Of a stretch of DNA of 64,000 bases, positions 34,967 through 46,808 are shown one piece after another; the stretch's first letter is position 1; each line of letters starts with the position of its first letter. The stretch spans positions 24,154,835 through 24,218,834 of the forward strand of contig OY992832.1 in assembly GCA_963921425.1 (NCBI GenBank), read 5' to 3'. The position numbers were made by a program, and so were the translations under genes. This DNA is from Dryas octopetala (lineage: Eukaryota > Streptophyta > Magnoliopsida > Rosales > Rosaceae). The notes beneath the pieces were generated by a model. That model did no database searches. It saw nothing but the letters and a program-made list of their open reading frames with translations, and was not told where the DNA came from.

Positions 34967-36890
34967 GGCCCTGTTTGGTATTCAATTAAAAAAATAATTC
35001 AAAAACATGGATTCATTTTTAAAATGTGAGATTTTAAATACAGTCTTTAAAATTTAAAAACTTGTTTGGTATGGAACTTAAAAACTGTTTTTAAATTTTC
35101 AAATTTTTGAAAACTTGTTTGGTTGATATTTTTTAAAATAATTTTTTTTTTCAATATGTTGTTTATATAAGGATTTAGATTTAGAGTTTTAACCCAAGAC
35201 TCAATACCCAACTCTCGAGACCTGAGATCAGAGAACCTAAGCCTGGGATCCCAGACCCAAGACCTGAGATCCAGGACTAGAGAGATACAAGATTCGTAAC
35301 CTAAGACCGATAACAAAATTTCATAGCACAAATTTAAGAATCATTCAAAATAATACAAAGTTTACTTCACATTAACACAAATTGAAGAATCATTCAAACA
35401 TCCAAGATAACAAAAAGTTCAAATTAACACAAATTCTAAGACTGGTTATTAACATAGTCTAGCCACATTGCCCCAGCTATGTGATCTCTTAATATCACTC
35501 ATTTGATTTTCCTCATTCAAGTCCATGTTTGCCCCTTCTTTACTCGCCCCTAAGCTTTCTTCATCTACCACATCAAGGTCTTTTGCTTAGTATTGATGAA
35601 ATATTCTATCACTTCTTGATTGCAGTCTAATGAAGTTGTGCAATGTGCAACATGCAATAGGAATGAGTCATTGTTTCCTAAGTGGATAATTGGACATTAA
35701 CTTTAGAATAGGAAAACAAGCCTTATCATTCCGAAACGCCGTTCAATAACGTTATGTAGTAATGAGTACTTATAGTTGAATAATTTCATTGGGTCTCTTG
35801 GTTGTTTGTTTCTTCTTCTATAATCATGCAAGTGATAATGCTGGCACAATATGGTGTGAGAAATCCAGACATATTTGCATATTCATAATCAACAACATAA
35901 TATTTACCTATTAAAGAACAATGCAATTAATTATTTTACTATTAAGAGGTATATTTTATATATTATGTTAAAAGAATTTAAATGTATTTGAATGAATTTA
36001 TACCTTCCTTAGGCAATGGAAACCGATTGCATGTTTTCTCTATTTATTGCATCCAGCAACACTATTGAGTCATTAATTGTTCCTTCCCATCCCGTGTAAA
36101 CAAACATGAACAACATGTCAGATGAACATGCATACATAATATTTTGTGTCACCAGCACTTTTCTACCTTGATATGGGACTTGCTTCGATGCAAGTGCCCA
36201 TGCACTGATATGTGTTCCATCAATTTCCCCAATACAATTCTATCAAGTGACAATTCAAATAATCAAATGTTAGTACCAAACTGTATTAGATTTAGAACAA
36301 CTATAAAATTGGGATTATATACTTAATACTAATAGAATTTAATACCTCAAACCATGGATAATACTTGGGATTTCTCATGATCTCAAGAAGAATCTCATCC
36401 ATATTTCCAGGTTGAATTGTATGAGCGCTAAGTTGACATATTTCTTTAAGAACTCTCTTAAATTGTCTTTATACAGACTCTTTAGAATGTTGAAATGTCT
36501 CAACAACAAGCCTATTGCGAACTGTATGACAAATAGTACACAAAAACATACACAATGCGCGCCTTCTCGACACACTGATCTATCATCTTGTAAAAGATCT
36601 GACCCCCTTAATGTCGAGCACAAGTTGACAAATGTATCTTTGTTTATTCTTACTAAATCAAATAACCTATCAGAATGTCCATTCAACAACTCTATCACAT
36701 ATTGACGATATGATAGTTGTGAAGTCGTACACGGCTCTTTACTTAAACATGAGTAATATTTATGTAGATTTGTAATCACGAGCAACTCTCCAAGTGAATC
36801 CTTTAAATCAGTCGATGAATCACTTTCAAAACTTGAATCATCATTGTTAATTTCATTTGGGTTCATCTTATAATAAACACGTACAAACAA
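34967..36890 (-). pseudogene. PIF/Harbinger transposase relic with one terminal end
   Basis: The frame 36890-36375 gives the N-terminal HTH-like region (EPCTTSQLSYRQYVIELLNG, VRINKDTFVNLC). Further left on the same strand come CIGEIDGTHISAWALASKQV (about 36250-36180, first DDE Asp), VTQNI, FVYTGWEGTINDS (about 36070, second Asp), YANMSGFLTPYC (about 35860) and NYKYSLLHNVIERRFGM (about 35740, Glu block). These are DDE_Tnp_4 landmarks, separated by frameshifts and stops. GGCCCTGTTTGGTA at 34967 is a typical terminal repeat of this superfamily; the other end was not found. Confidence 0.85.
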
Positions 36891-36899
36891 ATAATTAAG

Positions 36900-37732
36900 C
36901 TAATTATATATAAACATGTGTTATTAGAGGGCTCAACAACAAAAATCCGAAAAAAAAAAAAAAAAATAAATCATAATGGGTCCAAGGGGAAGCCCACATG
37001 GGAAAGAGAACCAAAATCAGTCAAAATGAAAGCAATAAAGTCTAGATACAATTAAAAGATCAAACCCATTTGGAGGATTAAGCACCAAGAATAATTAATT
37101 GTACTTAGACCAAGGAGCATGATCATAGAAACATACTCACTAAGAAAAACCACTTTCATGACCTGAAGTACTACTGCATGAATGACGTGGGTGAGTGGAA
37201 CAAGTGCATAAATATAAATAATAAGTTCAGCTAGCTATTAGAAAAATTAGTTGGGGTCTAACGTGGGTTTCTTGAGAAATTGAAGTTGGACAAGTTTCAA
37301 TAGCTAGCCTTCAAATTTGTGGTTCAACAGCTGATCAATAAGAGAGCTTGGTGAAATTCATCTATGGTGACTAGAAAGAGAGCTAAGAGCTTAATGGGTG
37401 TCAAATTAAAGACCTGGATGGAAATCTCCATAATTAGCATTTATCGTTTGGTCAAGATCAAAATGAAACAAAATATTAGTAATTAATAAAATATCTTTGG
37501 ATTTATACGTAAAAAATTATATTTTAAAAATTTGATAATTTTTTTATCCATGTAAATATAAAAAGGTGGGACCTATAATTGACATATAAGTATTTTAGTA
37601 ACGAAAATGATCTTAATGGGAAACATGAAAAAGTTTGAAAACTCTAAAATTTAAAAACGAATTGAAGAAGCAAAGTGAGAATCAAGGTATAATTCATAGA
37701 TTAACGCTATAAATAACCCTAAAAATTTATGA
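36900..37732. other. Intergenic DNA
   Basis: Poly-A at 36950-36966; otherwise no gene or repeat ends recognised. Confidence 0.4.
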
Positions 37733-37741
37733 TAATTTTTA

Positions 37742-38034
37742 GAGGTAATTACAGAAATGGCCACTTATTATTCATTAAGTCTTGTTTGGTTTACAAATTT
37801 TTTTAAGTGTCATTTTAGTCCACGAATTGTCTGAAGTGTTCCATTTTAGTTCAAATCGAACAATTTTGCCCCTCAATTTTGTATCAATGAATTAACTTTG
37901 AGGGATAAAATTGTCTATTTTGGATCAAAATGAAACACATCAGATAATTTGTGGACCAATATATAACTTAAAAAAATTCGTAGACTAAAACAAGACTTAG
38001 CTAATAATAAGCGGACAATTTTTGTAATTTCGTC
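37742..38034. mobile_element. Mutator-like MITE upstream of the RING gene (293 bp)
   Basis: Long inverted halves: left GAGGTAATTACAGAAATGGC, right (reverse complement) GACGAAATTACAAAAATTGT. The complementarity continues through TTATTATT, TTAAGTCTTGTTT, GTCCACGAATT and CAATTTTGCCCCTCAA over most of each half. Flanking 9-bp repeats are TAATTTTTA (37733-37741) and TAATTTTTC (38035-38043), 8 of 9 identical. Confidence 0.85.
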
Positions 38035-38043
38035 TAATTTTTC

Positions 38044-39232
38044 ACTATCTCTTTTTTTAAGTCTTATAATTAGGATTTAGGAGTAGGTAAGTGTAAGTCT
38101 TGGCTATTTTTAATAGGACGAGGCGACCTCAAAAAAGTCTTGGTCATTTTGTGCCCCAAAAAAAATAAAAAATTAAAGTCTTCGTCAGTCGGTCTGTACC
38201 TCTGCCTCTCTTATTTCTTCATGAATTAATGATAGTTGTGTTCACTTCCTCTTTCCCCTCTGTACGTATACGCTCACTTTTTATTCTCTTCTGCAGTTTG
38301 ATTTCTAGTACTATTGCATCTGATTCATTTTCTTTTCATATTGATTCTTTAATTTCAATTCCTTTTACACTTTCTATGGATTGCGTTTGTCAGTTGGATT
38401 TTTTTCTTAGTATAATTAAAATTTTGCTGTTGTTCACTATTTGTAGATATTTAAAGAATTAGAAGTAGTCGTATTTTTTTCAATTTGCGTATTTTTACTT
38501 TAATTTTTCATAAAGTATTTTTTGGGTTATTGTTCTTTTTTTTTTTTTGGTCAGAGTTAATTGTGATCTTTTTTCCCTAGGATCTTTGTTTTTTCCTCTA
38601 TTAAGCGTTTTTTTTTTTTTTTGGGAAAATTAAACACCTATGTTTACTTTAATTTTTGTATATATTTATTTGGGGAAATTTTCCTATAAATTATGTGTGT
38701 TGGTCTGGATTACTGAGGTTCGATGTTTATGTAGTATATTATCTGCCATTCCTGTCAAATTTTCTTACAAGTCTACACTGGTTTGATATCAAGTTGTACT
38801 TTATTGTTTCTTCCTTTATGTCTGTCAAACTTGACTAGAGGTGAAATTTCCATACAGTTTTGTGATTGTGGTATGACCCTTATCTCTTATTTCATTGTTT
38901 ATATGCTTTTAGATTTCAGGTTCAGATTTGGATGATGTATGTACAGAATATTTATTTTTCAATTTGAGATTCTAAAGATTAATATGCATTGAATTTTTAT
39001 AATAGAGTTTTCCTCTTTTTCTTTTTTATTTAATTTCAATAGGGTATTTGAATTTGATTGGATTTAGATTTCTCAAATTGGAGCAATGCTTTTGTATTGG
39101 TAGTATATTAGTTTCTGTGTGGTTCCGATTGCTTTCATCTTATGTCATTTGCTTTGTTTAGTTGATTGATTGTTACTGAATTAGGCACAGAATCAAAGGT
39201 CGTGTTTAAAGAGTTCTGTAGAAAAGAATATA
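38044..39232 (+). promoter_or_regulatory. Probable promoter, 5' UTR and leader intron of the RING gene
   Basis: A pyrimidine-rich stretch (38160-38300) could be the leader exon. An acceptor-like GGCACAG at about 39190 precedes a 40-bp leader running to the ATG. T-rich DNA between them looks like a leader intron. No TATA box assigned with confidence. Confidence 0.4.
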
Positions 39233-40216
39233 ATGTCTAGCAGTGGAGACACACACTGGTGCTACCAGTGCAGCCAGCCATTCGAGCAGGGAGGTGAAAA
39301 TGTCATTTGTCCATACTGCCATGGAGGCTTCGTAGAAGAGCTTGGCGAGATACCTGTTTTGGAACGGCAACCTGTCTTTGCTTCAGAGTCAGAATATAGT
39401 TCTAATCAAATACCTGATATTTTTGACACTATGTATACTTTGATGGGGCGAAGTGGTCCTGACCCAAGATTTGGACTTATTGATGCCTTAAGGAGGCAGA
39501 GAATGGCTGGAAGAAACCTTAACTTTGATGTTAGAGGGAGATCAGGTTCAGTTCCTGAAGAGAATTGGGGTGTGTTCAGTTCTGGTCCTTTTCTCATATT
39601 CCATGGTCAAATGCCTGGGCCAGCCTTCTCTAATGGCAATCCAGGAAGGCGGATTGATTTTGGCAGCGACTACTTTATGGGCCTAGGACTGGAGGAACTG
39701 ATTGAACAACTTAGCACAAATGATCACCGGGGTCCAGCTCCTGCATCTCGTTCGTCAATTGATGCAATGCCAACTATTAAGATCACACAAGGACATCTCT
39801 GCACAGACACACATTGTCCTGTCTGTAAAGAAGTATTTGAGTTGGGGTCTGAAGTACGACAGATGCCATGTAACCATATTTATCACTCTGATTGTATAGT
39901 TCCTTGGTTGGTTCAGCATAATTCATGCCCTGTCTGCCGCCTTGAACTGCCCCCTCAAGGAACTGGTAGTGTTCGTGGTGGTAGTAGTACAGGTGGAGGG
40001 AACAGCAGTAGTGGCAGCAGCTATGGCGGTAGCTCTGATGTTAGGGAGAATGGTGGACAGAACCAGGGAAGGAGGAATCCATTTTCATTTTTGTGGCCTT
40101 TCCGCTCATCAAATTCGAACACCCGTCGTTATCATGAAACTGGAGGAAGCAGCTCATCAGCCACTCGTGAACATAATAATGGCATGAGTTCCTCCAATTG
40201 GCCTCATGGTTACTAA
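39233..40216 (+). CDS. RING-H2 E3 ubiquitin ligase, RHC1A-like
   Basis: An uninterrupted 327-codon frame. Residues 8-33 form the N-terminal zinc ribbon typical of this plant family (Cys10, 13, 26, 29, then GGFVEEL). Residues 195-235 are a complete C3H2C3 RING: Cys195, Cys198, Cys213, His215, His218, Cys221, Cys232, Cys235, with the highly conserved MPCNHIYHSDCIVPWLVQHN core. PTIKIT just before the RING and GLGLEELIEQL before that match RHC1A/RING1-like proteins, whose RING binds an E2 to ubiquitinate substrates. The tail is Gly/Ser-rich low complexity and ends NWPHGY; I see no DUF1117. The ATG follows the UTR acceptor and begins MSSS as in the family. MITEs lie about 1.2 kb upstream and 1.8 kb downstream. 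Confidence 0.93.
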   Translation: MSSSGDTHWCYQCSQPFEQGGENVICPYCHGGFVEELGEIPVLERQPVFASESEYSSNQIPDIFDTMYTLMGRSGPDPRFGLIDALRRQRMAGRNLNFDVRGRSGSVPEENWGVFSSGPFLIFHGQMPGPAFSNGNPGRRIDFGSDYFMGLGLEELIEQLSTNDHRGPAPASRSSIDAMPTIKITQGHLCTDTHCPVCKEVFELGSEVRQMPCNHIYHSDCIVPWLVQHNSCPVCRLELPPQGTGSVRGGSSTGGGNSSSGSSYGGSSDVRENGGQNQGRRNPFSFLWPFRSSNSNTRRYHETGGSSSSATREHNNGMSSSNWPHGY

Positions 40217-41996
40217 GATTTCATATCTCCTAGTAGAGTGAGCTTGGCAATTGGCATACCAAATAAAAGGAAGTTGGTAAGTAAAGGTATCTGGACTTTC
40301 ATAAAAGCTTGACTCACTGTTTGTAAATTGTAAAATGCTACTGCTAGGTGGAGTTAAGCTGGACTTTAATGCTAATCTGTGATTGAAAAGTCTTATAAAA
40401 TGAGAGTGCTATTTAGCTTCTTCTTATGTTAAAAATGGTGTGGTTTTGATCTTTTTGTAATTGTAAGTCAGCCTTGGGCACTGTCCTTATCTTTAATTAT
40501 TTATAGTTTTCGCATTGTTGTAGCCTCTTGATGTTCTTTATGAATTTATACTGGTTGTTCCGTTCCATTCTTTCTGCATCCTCAAATCCACTTGTATAAA
40601 TTACCACCATGATGAAGTACCAAACTACCAATGCATGAATATTATTCACACTTGTCCTTTTCTCATGTCAAAATGGATGTGTTGTTCCCCATGCAAGCCT
40701 ATTATATAAATCGTGTAATCTTTTCCGAATAACCCAGCCCAAAAGGCAAAACCTAAGCACATCTTGTAGTCATACACTTGTCATGCCATCAATAAATTGA
40801 GTACTTGAGTCTGTGCCTATGCACAGGCTTGTGTTCCCTTGGTTATTTTAAAATGAGGCCGAGTTTGGAATTGAGGTATGACCAAAATAAAAGATGATTG
40901 ATAAAAAAAATTAAAAGCTGCTTTTTCAAAATTAGAGTCGCAATTACTAAATAAGTTGTTTTTAGGTTCAAAATAAATAAGTGAGGGATTTACTTCATAG
41001 TAATTTTTTTTTCACAATTGTTTTACTTCACAACAATATCAAATTGGGTCATAAGTGCTTATTTTAGATTATTTTATTTCTTACAATCAAATGTCAACTT
41101 CAGATTCTAAAAACTGAAACGATAAAAAAATTTATAAAAAAATAAAAGCGTAGTATTCACTGTTCAAAGCCACTATTGCAATTGCAATTCACCGATATTA
41201 CATTTCCAAAACCCAAACAAACAGAAAAACTTTAAATGGGGGCAAAAAATCCAATGAAAATTATACAGAAAGAAGATTTGGGTTTTCTTAGCGTATCTGG
41301 CTCTGCGTGGAAGACAAGAGTCAAGACACTGCTTTTTTCAAATTATAGCAAAATACTTAAAAAAGGAATAACACTCTCGTGATAAAAAAAACAGAAAAAA
41401 AAATGTTGCATGCATGCATGATAGAAGGTCAGCATGCACTAATTTTCTTTTTTCTTTTTACATACACTCTTCCCCTACTCTATTTCCAGTTTCTCCATTG
41501 ACAGAAAAAACAAAAAAAACAAAAATGAATAGCAGCCACATTACAGGAGAGATGGCCAGAGTGCCAGACCACTAATTAACAAGACAAACAAATACAACTT
41601 AAAAAATATATTTCTAAATCTAACTTCTCTGATTGGAACTTTTCAAGTAAATTGACAAGTTGTCAATCCTATTCTCCATATATGCTGTCAGGTAGTTGTT
41701 TTCGAGCATATCATGCTTGTTCTAGAATCTGCTTATTTTTGCTGTGCATCTCCAATATTTAGTTAAGCAGCATTGTTTATGCTTTGATTAAACTGCCAGC
41801 CTAAAAGAAAATATAAAATGTAATTAATTAGTTTATTACATGGGTGGTAGAGTACCATGCTATCTTCAAGTAGTTTGAAAGAAATGTTGTGATGGTTAAC
41901 TTGAGCTTCTTCAGGTGCTTTGTACGTGCAGGCTCCTTTGAAGCTGCTTTCTGCTATGAAATGTAATTAGCTTTCTGTTATCACCAGGTAAACTAA
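40217..41996. other. RING gene 3' UTR and intergenic DNA
   Basis: Roughly the first 400 bp are probably 3' UTR. The rest is AT-rich without a gene. Around 40855-41110 the composition resembles a decayed small DNA transposon, but no paired ends were found. Confidence 0.4.
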
Positions 41997-42243
41997 GGGC
42001 ATGTTTGACACAGTTTTTAGAATGCGCTTTTGGTAGAATTTGGCAAAAATAAATAAAAGCATTTTTGGGTTATAAAAATGCTTTTAAAGAGATTTTTTAG
42101 AAGCACTTATCAGGTACTTGTCAGAAAGCATTTCCAGCTATTTTTGCATGAATTACTTAAAATTTTTATAAAAATAAGTTTGTGCTTATTAGCAGAAGCA
42201 CTTTTAGTAAAAGCATTTTCAAGAAACAGTACCTAACAAGCCA
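41997..42243. mobile_element. Tourist-like (PIF/Harbinger) MITE (247 bp)
   Basis: Ends GGGCATGTTTGACACAG and TGGCTTGTTAGGTACTG (right, reverse complement), flanked by TAA on both sides (41994-41996, 42244-42246). The AAAAGCA/TGCTTTT-rich interior is partly self-complementary. Confidence 0.75.
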
Positions 42244-42246
42244 TAA

Positions 42247-43105
42247 TGTCACTTGGGCCCCTGATGTGTATGATCAATGTCGTACACAGTTATAGAGGCA
42301 AGAAACAGCACAAGTCAAAGAACAAGAAGCAAATGATGGTTTTGGTGAGCTTGTGGTTGGCAGCCCAGACCCACGTTCCTATTGTTGCAGAAGCCCTGTG
42401 AGCAACATATTTTGTTGGACATATCTCGTCCCACACTGTAGATAAATAAGTAATTAACATGCCAAGACAGTTTTGTTGATGGGTGTATGAGAAAACTTGG
42501 AGCAATCTGCTACTCTTATGTGTGCCCTTGTTTTTTACCCAATTTGGTGAACCCTTTATATAATGTGTGGTTGCTTATGTTTCGTACAGAGCAACATTTT
42601 GTAATTAGAGTTGCTGTGCAGTCAAGGATGAACATGGGTGAAAAAAGTAACAATATCTACCAAAGTGCCTTATGTGTGTTCCTCAGAGAGGCTGTAATTT
42701 TTCAGGGTTTTGATTTCATCGAGGGTTATGAATCAATTGTCACTTTTTTGGGCACAATCTGATGAAATATAGGATAAGGTTTGTCGACCCAGAAACATAG
42801 TTTAGTTCAAGTTGCACATGTTTTCGGAAGTCTTCTTGAATGGGCAAGATGTTGCCTTTTCCCTGTTCTCTTGCTCCCTCTATATGTTTAAGCTCCACAG
42901 GCCCGAACCCAAAACCTCCAGAATAAGGGGAATTGATTTTTTTATCATTTCTCAGACTTCTGTCGGTTTGGTTTTGACACTGAAAACGCCCATTTCGATC
43001 GTTGTCGGTCGGTGGTCAGTTTGGGTCTATTGATTCCGCCCCTTGGGATTTGTGCAAAAAAGCCTAGTGTAAAACATCCTTTAGAATTTCCCTTTCCCAA
43101 AATTA
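42247..43105. other. Intergenic DNA
   Basis: No supported gene. AACC(T)CCAGAATAAG with GGAATTGATTTTTT and ATCATTTCTCAG at about 42912-42960 is a diverged first copy of the repeat seen twice at 44.0-44.2 kb. Confidence 0.4.
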
Positions 43106-43692
43106 AGTGCGGTTATTTACACATTTTTTTTTTTTTTTGCACACCCATTTCATTTAATTAATGATTTTAAAAATTTGTGCCATTGTGAAAAGACCCTAAA
43201 GCCCTCTCCTAACACACCACATCTTTCTTCTCTACTCAGTCCCACCCCATGCCTTGCCCAGCTCGCCGACCCTCTCTCCTCTCTCCTTTTCTCCCTCCCA
43301 ACCGTGCCTTGCCCATCTCCCCCATCTCTTTGACTACTCTCTCCCCTCTCCGGCTCCTCTCTCCTCCCTACGCAGCACCACCCTCCTCTCTCTCTCTCTT
43401 CTCTCGGCAGCACCACCCTCCCTTGCTCTCTCCTCCCCAACTTAAAAAAAAAAGTTGTAGGTTCGACGGATGTGGCTGTTTCATTCGGCAGTTATCCGTC
43501 GAATAGAACATGATTATTCAGTGGGTACCTGCTGAACGAAACAGTCAGGTTCGGCACTGGTCCACTGAACCTGCAACCTTTTTTTAGTTAGTGTTCGGAG
43601 GGGAGGAGAGAGAGGGAGGGTGGTGTTGTGGGGATAATAGAGAGAGGAGGGTGGTGCTGCAGGGAGAAGAGAGAGGGAAGGTGGTGCTGCGG

Positions 43693-43739
<47 letters not shown>

Positions 43740-44016
43740 TGGTCGGGTGAGAGAAGGAGAGAAGGAGGGAGGTGGTCGGGGTGAGGGAGAGAGAGGGGTT
43801 CGGTGTGTGTGTTTTTTTTTTTTTTGTCTGAGTTGATGCAGTGTATATCGGGTGATGAGGTGTGTTGTGGTGAGAAATTTTGTGAAATTAATAAAATATG
43901 GGTATTAGGGTAATTGGAGGGGTGTGTTATAGAGAAATTTTAAATTTTAAAAGAGGGTAGGAGGTGTGTAGGAGAAAAGAGTGTGCAAAAAAAAAAAATG
44001 TGCAAATAACAGCACT
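43106..44016. repeat. Large palindromic (foldback) element, about 0.9 kb
   Basis: Outer arms AGTGCGGTTATTTACACA (43106) and AGTGCTGTTATTTGCACA (44016, reverse complement), each followed by a T tract and GCACAC. Inner arms hold GCAGCACCACCCTCC with pyrimidine runs (43371-43430) facing GGAGGGTGGTGCTGC-type purine runs (43600-43695). The centre is near 43510. It contains a (GA)n microsatellite at about 43697-43735. Low-complexity open frames on both strands are by-products. No clear target duplication found. Confidence 0.75.
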
Positions 44017-44245
44017 CCTAAAACCCCCAGAATAAGTGGAATTGATTTTTTTTTTTTTTTTTTTTTTTTTTTATCATTTCTCAGTCCACTGAGATGAGTA
44101 TAAGTTTGACATGGGAGTGCAAAAAAAAAAAAAAAAGTGTGCAAATAACAGCACTCATAAAACACCCATAATAAGTGGAATTGATTTTTTTTTTTTTATC
44201 ATTTCTCAGTCCACTGAGATGAGTATAAGTTTGACATGGGAGTGT
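44017..44245 (+). repeat. Tandem duplication of a ~135-bp unit beside the palindrome
   Basis: AGAATAAGTGGAATTGATTT, T tract, ATCATTTCTCAGTCCACTGA, GATGAGTATAAGTTTGACAT occurs twice (from about 44030 and 44169). The two copies are separated by an A tract plus GTGTGCAAATAACAGCACT, the palindrome's end sequence. This looks like a duplication that copied the end of the palindrome with its flank. Confidence 0.75.
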
Positions 44246-44249
44246 CAAA

Positions 44250-44632
44250 GTAGAGCTCGACAAGTTCATGCAATCCCTCATGAACCTTCCAAGGTTGTTT
44301 ATTGTCAACTGTGAAAATCTAGAGTCCTTGCCGCGCAATATGAATTATTGTACCACATTACAGAATCTGGTTATCTATGGTTGTCAAGAGCTTGATTTTG
44401 ATGGGGTAGGGAGAAGGCATTCGAGGTCTTCGATCATTTTCGATCACATATTCAAATTTGGAGGCCTTGCCGCATTGGCTTCAAGAGTCTGCAAACACCT
44501 TACAAATATTACGTATAAGAGTTTATGACTATCTCACACTCTCACAGCACTTCCCGATTGGTTGCAAAACCTCACCTTGCTCCAAAAACTTGTGATTGAT
44601 TCCTCTGTATTTGTAGCTTTGTGCTCTTGGTA
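44250..44632 (+). pseudogene. NBS-LRR resistance-gene relic (LRR part)
   Basis: Plus-strand translation gives LMNLPRLFIVNCENLESLPR, NMNYCTTLQNLVIYGCQELD, then after stops ALPDWLQNLTLLQKLVID. The spacing LxxLxIxxCxxLxxLP is that of LRRs from CC-NBS-LRR immune receptors. The NB-ARC domain and most repeats are absent and there are in-frame stops, so this is a fragment. Confidence 0.75.
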
Positions 44633-45883
44633 TCAAAGTTAATCGTCTTTGCTTCCTTCATAAGCATTATTCAATTGTCAGACCAAGATATAATACATTA
44701 ATTGAATAAAGCTTTTAATAAATTTTTGATGAACTGCTTTCCTAAAGTTTACCATCTTGTAGCACAAACTTGTTCTAAGGATCCTGTTATATAAACTTAC
44801 TATTGTCAAAACAATCTGTACAACTTGAGACTCCTTTCCAAGAACAACTCCAAACCTTCCTACTATACATCATCACAGAGAAGCAAGGTGAGACAGCACA
44901 AGCCCAATCATCACAGATTGCAATTCTTAGGATTCATAATGTGCTTTTTCAACACATTGATATGAATATCGTTTTTAGTTCTTAAACATAGAACACTATC
45001 ACAAGGACTTCATTATTGAAGGGGACTCTAAATTTAATCATTATTGACATGCTCCTAAAAAGAAGGGTCAGAAAGATTTTGTTAATTTACTAAAAGAAGA
45101 ACTTGAAGTAGTCCTGATTCTCCTGAACCAATATTGGGTTGGCAGCTATCTACTTCAATTGCCACCATTATATGATCAATTATTGATATGGCCTTTTTTG
45201 GTGAGTGGTGATTGTTGTAATGTCTGGAAAATTCTGTGGTACTTTCATTGCATGTCATACATCCACTTTTTGACAATTGCATGGGTTTTAAGGCAGCATC
45301 ATTTCTTAGTAGGGTATAATTTTCATAGTGGGTGTACCATTACTAGCTCTTGTAATCATTCCTAAGTGACTAATAATACGGCTTTATAACTTTAACTATA
45401 CATTATCAATAAGTAACCTCAAGTGAAGAGTAAGGAAAAAAGAAACAAACTGTACTTTGTGTTTTGTTGGTGGGTGCCTCAATTGTATTCCACCCATTGT
45501 TCTGTAAAATATGCTTTACCCAAAACTCTGCTTTGCTGATGTTGGTTTTGTGCGTTATGATAATGAACCAAGCCAACCTCTACCACAAAAATGTGGTCAT
45601 GAATTGCTTGTTTCAATTAAACTAGATCTTGTTCATGATCTATATACATTAATGCATGCCCCTGCAACTATGAGACACATGAGATTTGAGCATAATAAAG
45701 TATTTCCCACAAAGAACTTCATGGTGCGATGGCATTTGAAACTAATACACAATTTTCTCAGAAAGAGTGATACATTATTTTCTTAAAATGACAAACGAAA
45801 AGAGAAAGTGGCAAACTGACAATGAAAATCAAAACTAAATCAACGCAACCAACTAATTTAGTACATCAGAGTTCAAGGAACAG
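44633..45883. other. Intergenic DNA
   Basis: No supported gene. A 91-codon frame at 45511-45786 has no recognisable family motif and is probably chance. Confidence 0.4.
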
Positions 45884-46602
45884 CTTAAACATGAAATTGC
45901 AAACGAGATGTTTCAAGAATTTATTTAATTTTGTTATTCTTTACATAACTTTTATTACCATAATGAATTTGGTAACTTGAGATATTTGGAAGAATGTAGT
46001 AACATAATATATAGTTTACCTTTCGTCCCTTCTCATAATAAATGAATTCAATACACTAATTATGATCATAAGATACTATTAAATTCAGACAATTTGGTTT
46101 ATATTTTATCAAATTATTGAGTTCAAGATGTTTCTATCATATAAAATACAAACATATCACTATAGTCTATACCTTAAATTAAAGGTAAACGTGTCCAACT
46201 AGGTGTTTTACCTTAAAACGTGTCCAACTAGCTTAAACATGTCCAATAATTGATATGTTTTACCTTAAAACGTGTCCAACTAGCTTAAACATGATATTGC
46301 AAACGAGGTGTTTCAAGAATTTATTTAATTTTGTTATTCTTTACATAACTTTTATTACCATAATGAATTTGGTAACTTGAGATATTTGGAAGAATGTAGT
46401 AGCATAATATATAGTTTTACCTTTCATCCCTTCTCATTATAAATGAATTCAATAGACTAATTATGATCGTAAGATACTATTAAATTCAGACAATTTGGTT
46501 TATATTTTATCAAATTATTGAGTTCAAGATGTTTCTATCATATAAAATACAAACATATCACTATAGTCTATACCTTAAATTAAAGGTAAACGTGTCCAAC
46601 TA
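45884..46602. repeat. Direct tandem duplication, period about 400 bp
   Basis: CTTAAACATGA(A/T)ATTGCAAACGA through AAAGGTAAACGTGTCCAACTA is present at 45884-46201 and 46284-46602, with only a few differences. The linker carries further copies of ACCTTAAAACGTGTCCAACTAG and CTTAAACATG. Confidence 0.9.
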
Positions 46603-46808
46603 ATACATTAAAATGTTTATAGCAAGTAAACTAAACATTCATGCTCACATTTCGGACAAGAACAAGATATATATATATACATAGACATAGACATATATCT
46701 CATTTACACCTTTACCATAAAAGGTCTATTCAAATTTCAGATCAATACATGTCCATTCAAATTTCAGATTAAAAAAGTAAAAATCACAACCTAATGTCCC
46801 AACTTGTA

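Noticed and set aside
43150-43836. Arg/Glu- and Pro/Ser-rich frames
   Set aside because: Low-complexity translation of the purine and pyrimidine arms of a palindrome.
45511-45786. 91-codon frame MLYPKLCFADVG...
   Set aside because: No recognised domain, no splice or promoter context; kept only as a note in the intergenic entry.
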